This document shows, one piece after another, positions 5,095 through 6,556 of a stretch of 6,556 nucleotides of DNA; the stretch's first letter is position 1; every line of letters begins with the position of its first letter. The notes beneath the pieces are model-generated. The model saw only the letters and a list, made by a program, of their open reading frames with translations. It was not told the origin of the DNA and ran no database searches. The DNA comes from an uncultured Oxalobacteraceae bacterium (lineage in GTDB: Bacteria; Pseudomonadota; Gammaproteobacteria; Burkholderiales; Burkholderiaceae). Both the position numbers and the translations under genes were made by a program. Where the stretch lies: positions 1 through 6,556 of the forward strand of contig CAMLFK010000275.1 in NCBI GenBank assembly GCA_946479255.1. The letters are read 5' to 3'.

Positions 5095-5292
5095 ATGCCA
5101 AAAATGAAGACCAAAAGCTCCGCGAAGAAGCGTTTTCGCGTGCGTCCAGGTGGTACCGTGAAGTCGGGTATGGCGTTCAAGCGTCACATCCTGACCAAGA
5201 AAACCACCAAAAACAAGCGTCAACTGCGCGGTACCCGTAACATCAATGCGTCCGACGTCACGTCAGTCATGCGCATGATGCCGTCTGCTTAA
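5095..5292 (+). CDS. rpmI: 50S ribosomal protein L35
   Basis: A 65-residue basic protein of the large subunit, normal length for bL35. It begins [20 protein letters not shown], with the typical KMKT-SAKKRF opening. [16 protein letters not shown] in the middle and [11 protein letters not shown] at the end are family-typical. ATG 5095 follows AGGA (5081-5084), which lies within the hairpin described at 5071-5087, so translation may be gated by RNA structure. The upstream in-frame TTG at 5041 has no family support. rplT begins 21 nt downstream, and the two are expected to be cotranscribed and translationally coupled. The protein binds 23S rRNA during 50S assembly. Confidence 0.97.
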   Translation: MPKMKTKSSAKKRFRVRPGGTVKSGMAFKRHILTKKTTKNKRQLRGTRNINASDVTSVMRMMPSA

Positions 5293-5313
5293 TCTCACAC
5301 CTAAGGAGTTACT

Positions 5314-5673
5314 ATGCCTAGAGTAAAACGTGGGGTTACAGCTCGTGCCCGTCATAAAAAGATTCTTGTACAAGCTAAAGGCTACCGTGGTCGCCGCAGC
5401 AAGGTATACCGTATTGCCAAGCAAGCAGTCATGCGCGCCGGCCAGTATGCTTACCGCGACCGCCGTAACAAGAAGCGCGTCTTCCGCCGCCTGTGGATCG
5501 CTCGTATCAACGCCGCTTCCCGTGAGCATGGCGTAACGTACAGCGTGTTCATGAACGGTCTGAAGAAGGCTTCGATCGAACTGGACCGTAAAGTCCTGGC
5601 CGATATGGCTGTGATGGACAAGCCGGCGTTCGCCGCGATTGTCAACACCGTCAAGGCACAGATCGCTGCTTAA
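5314..5673 (+). CDS. rplT: 50S ribosomal protein L20
   Basis: A 119-residue bL20 protein, standard length. The extended basic N-terminus ([20 protein letters not shown], then [19 protein letters not shown]) threads into 23S rRNA and is needed early in 50S assembly. The family blocks [18 protein letters not shown] and [14 protein letters not shown] follow, then a globular C-domain (about 60-119). ATG 5314 has an excellent AAGGAG (5303-5308) at 5 nt. L20 is usually the autogenous repressor of the rpmI-rplT message. Two hairpins follow the stop codon, separating this unit from pheS. Confidence 0.98.
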   Translation: MPRVKRGVTARARHKKILVQAKGYRGRRSKVYRIAKQAVMRAGQYAYRDRRNKKRVFRRLWIARINAASREHGVTYSVFMNGLKKASIELDRKVLADMAVMDKPAFAAIVNTVKAQIAA

Positions 5674-5690
5674 GCCAGCGATCCATGTCA

Positions 5691-5710
5691 GCGCCGCCTC
5701 CGGGTGGCGC
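5691..5710 (+). promoter_or_regulatory. Stable hairpin with UCCG tetraloop between rplT and pheS
   Basis: GCGCCGCC (5691-5698) pairs fully with GGTGGCGC (5703-5710), including one G-U, around TCCG closed by a C-G pair. C(UNCG)G loops are exceptionally stable. It has no T-tract of its own and sits 8 nt before the terminator, so it may protect the 3' end of the rplT message or pause polymerase. Confidence 0.75.
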
Positions 5711-5718
5711 GAAAAGAG

Positions 5719-5751
5719 CGGGGCAGAGGTTTAAACCTGTGCCCCGTTTTT
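5719..5751 (+). terminator. Intrinsic terminator or attenuator between rplT and pheS
   Basis: A long stem, CGGGGCAGAGGTTT (5719-5732) with AAACCTGTGCCCCG (5733-5746), has one G-G mismatch and is followed by five T. The hairpin lies 46 nt before pheS, the place where E. coli has its pheM-controlled attenuator. No Phe-rich leader peptide is seen, so a plain terminator with partial readthrough is the simpler reading. Confidence 0.85.
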
Positions 5752-5796
5752 GATTGTGGCGCGCGCGCCAGCTCCCGCTCAAGGATAAACCACCGC

Positions 5797-6556
5797 ATGA
5801 ATTCCCTGGAAGAACTCGTCGTCTCGGCACAGGCTGACTTTGTCGCCGCCGAAGATGCTGCCGCACTGGAAAACGCCAAGGCCAAGTACCTCGGCAAGAC
5901 TGGCCAGATCACTGAGCAAATGAAAGGCCTGGGCAAACTCGACCCGGAGCAGAAAAAATCCCAGGGCGCGTTGATCAACGCGGCTAAGGTGGCCATCGAA
6001 ACGGCATTGACGGCCCGGCGCGATGCGCTGGCCAATGCCCAGCTCGAAGCGCGCCTGAACGCGGAAGCCATCGACGTCACCCTGCCTGGCCGCGGACGCG
6101 CCATCGGTGGCATCCATCCGGTCATGCGCAGCTGGGAGCGGGTCGAGGAAATCTTCCGTTCGATCGGATTCAATGTGGCCGACGGCCCCGAAATCGAGAC
6201 CGACTGGACCAACTTCACGGCGCTCAACAGCCCGGAAAACCACCCAGCCCGTTCGATGCAGGACACTTTCTATATCGAAGGCAATGACAGTACCGGCAAG
6301 CCTTTGCTGCTGCGTACCCACACCAGCCCGATGCAGGTGCGCTACGCGCGCACGCATACCCCGCCGATCAAGGTGATCGCGCCCGGCCGCACTTACCGCG
6401 TCGACAGCGATGCCACCCATTCGCCGATGTTCCATCAGGTCGAAGGCCTGTGGATCGCCGAAGACATCAGCTTCGCCGACCTCAAGGGCGTGTACCTGAA
6501 TTTCGTCAAGGCCTTCTTCGAGACCGACGACCTGCAGGTGCGCTTCCGTCCGTCTT
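5797..6556 (+). CDS. pheS: Phenylalanyl-tRNA synthetase alpha subunit, N-terminal 253 residues (truncated by window edge)
   Basis: This is the catalytic alpha subunit of the alpha2-beta2 class II synthetase that charges tRNA-Phe; the beta subunit (pheT) is expected just beyond the window. ATG 5797 follows AAGGA (5781-5785) at 11 nt, slightly long but without a better candidate. Residues 1-90 form the N-terminal coiled-coil tRNA-binding arm ([20 protein letters not shown] is a family block). The catalytic domain starts about 95 with [35 protein letters not shown] and [14 protein letters not shown] cover motif 1 and the following conserved strand. Motif 2 lies in [13 protein letters not shown] (171-183) and [20 protein letters not shown] (195-214). 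About three quarters of the usual 330-340 residues are present and motif 3 is missing. The gene probably depends on its own promoter or on readthrough past 5751. Confidence 0.97.
   Translation, partial: MNSLEELVVSAQADFVAAEDAAALENAKAKYLGKTGQITEQMKGLGKLDPEQKKSQGALINAAKVAIETALTARRDALANAQLEARLNAEAIDVTLPGRGRAIGGIHPVMRSWERVEEIFRSIGFNVADGPEIETDWTNFTALNSPENHPARSMQDTFYIEGNDSTGKPLLLRTHTSPMQVRYARTHTPPIKVIAPGRTYRVDSDATHSPMFHQVEGLWIAEDISFADLKGVYLNFVKAFFETDDLQVRFRPS

Noticed and set aside
4803..5180. 125-codon minus-strand frame spanning the right inverted repeat and the rpmI start
   Set aside because: It runs antisense through rpmI and across the inverted repeat; no family resemblance and no supported start.
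5685..5753. 22-codon frame ([22 protein letters not shown]) as a pheM-like Phe leader peptide
   Set aside because: There is no Shine-Dalgarno before ATG 5685, only two Phe codons, and it runs through the terminator stem itself, unlike a leader peptide that must lie upstream of it.
1..6556. CRISPR array, rRNA gene, phage or integrase module
   Set aside because: No regularly spaced direct repeats, no rRNA sequence, and no phage or integrase protein was seen on either strand.

Overview
The window looks like chromosomal DNA of a high-GC betaproteobacterium. The protein sequences and the order tRNA-Val, thrS, infC, rpmI, rplT, pheS suggest Burkholderiales, and Oxalobacteraceae (a Massilia-like genome) is my best guess. 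That placement is inference from family resemblance, not from a search.

Left part (1-1545, all on the minus strand). The 5' end of a secreted or lipoprotein glycoside hydrolase (GH43-like) runs off the left edge. Next comes a decayed C-terminal remnant of a thioredoxin-reductase-like FAD oxidoreductase. After it lies an intact cation diffusion facilitator (CzcD/ZitB type) with a His-rich N-terminus and an Asn where the second transmembrane metal-site His is expected.

Right part (1608-6556, all on the plus strand). A strong promoter (TTGTCT-17-TATAAT) drives tRNA-Val(GAC). With no terminator after the tRNA, transcription should continue into the thrS leader. That leader holds a 15-codon peptide with a good ribosome binding site and four Thr codons (three in a row), followed by an intrinsic terminator. 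A stretch overlapping the peptide's stop codon can pair with the terminator's 5' arm. Together these form a candidate ribosome-mediated, threonine-sensing attenuator for threonyl-tRNA synthetase, and this is the most interesting item in the window. thrS is followed by infC, which begins at a rare AUA codon, and then by a strong terminator. A 649-bp gap separates infC from rpmI. It holds a 327-bp segment bounded by perfect 28-bp inverted repeats (a MITE- or REP-like element), and then a structured rpmI leader that may serve L20 autoregulation. rpmI and rplT follow with tight spacing. Two consecutive hairpins, the second a terminator, come next, and pheS is cut by the right edge.

The plus-strand block serves translation: two aminoacyl-tRNA synthetases, a tRNA, initiation factor 3 and two 50S proteins. 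Each junction carries a visible regulatory structure: attenuator, autoregulatory start codon, terminator, leader structure, terminator.
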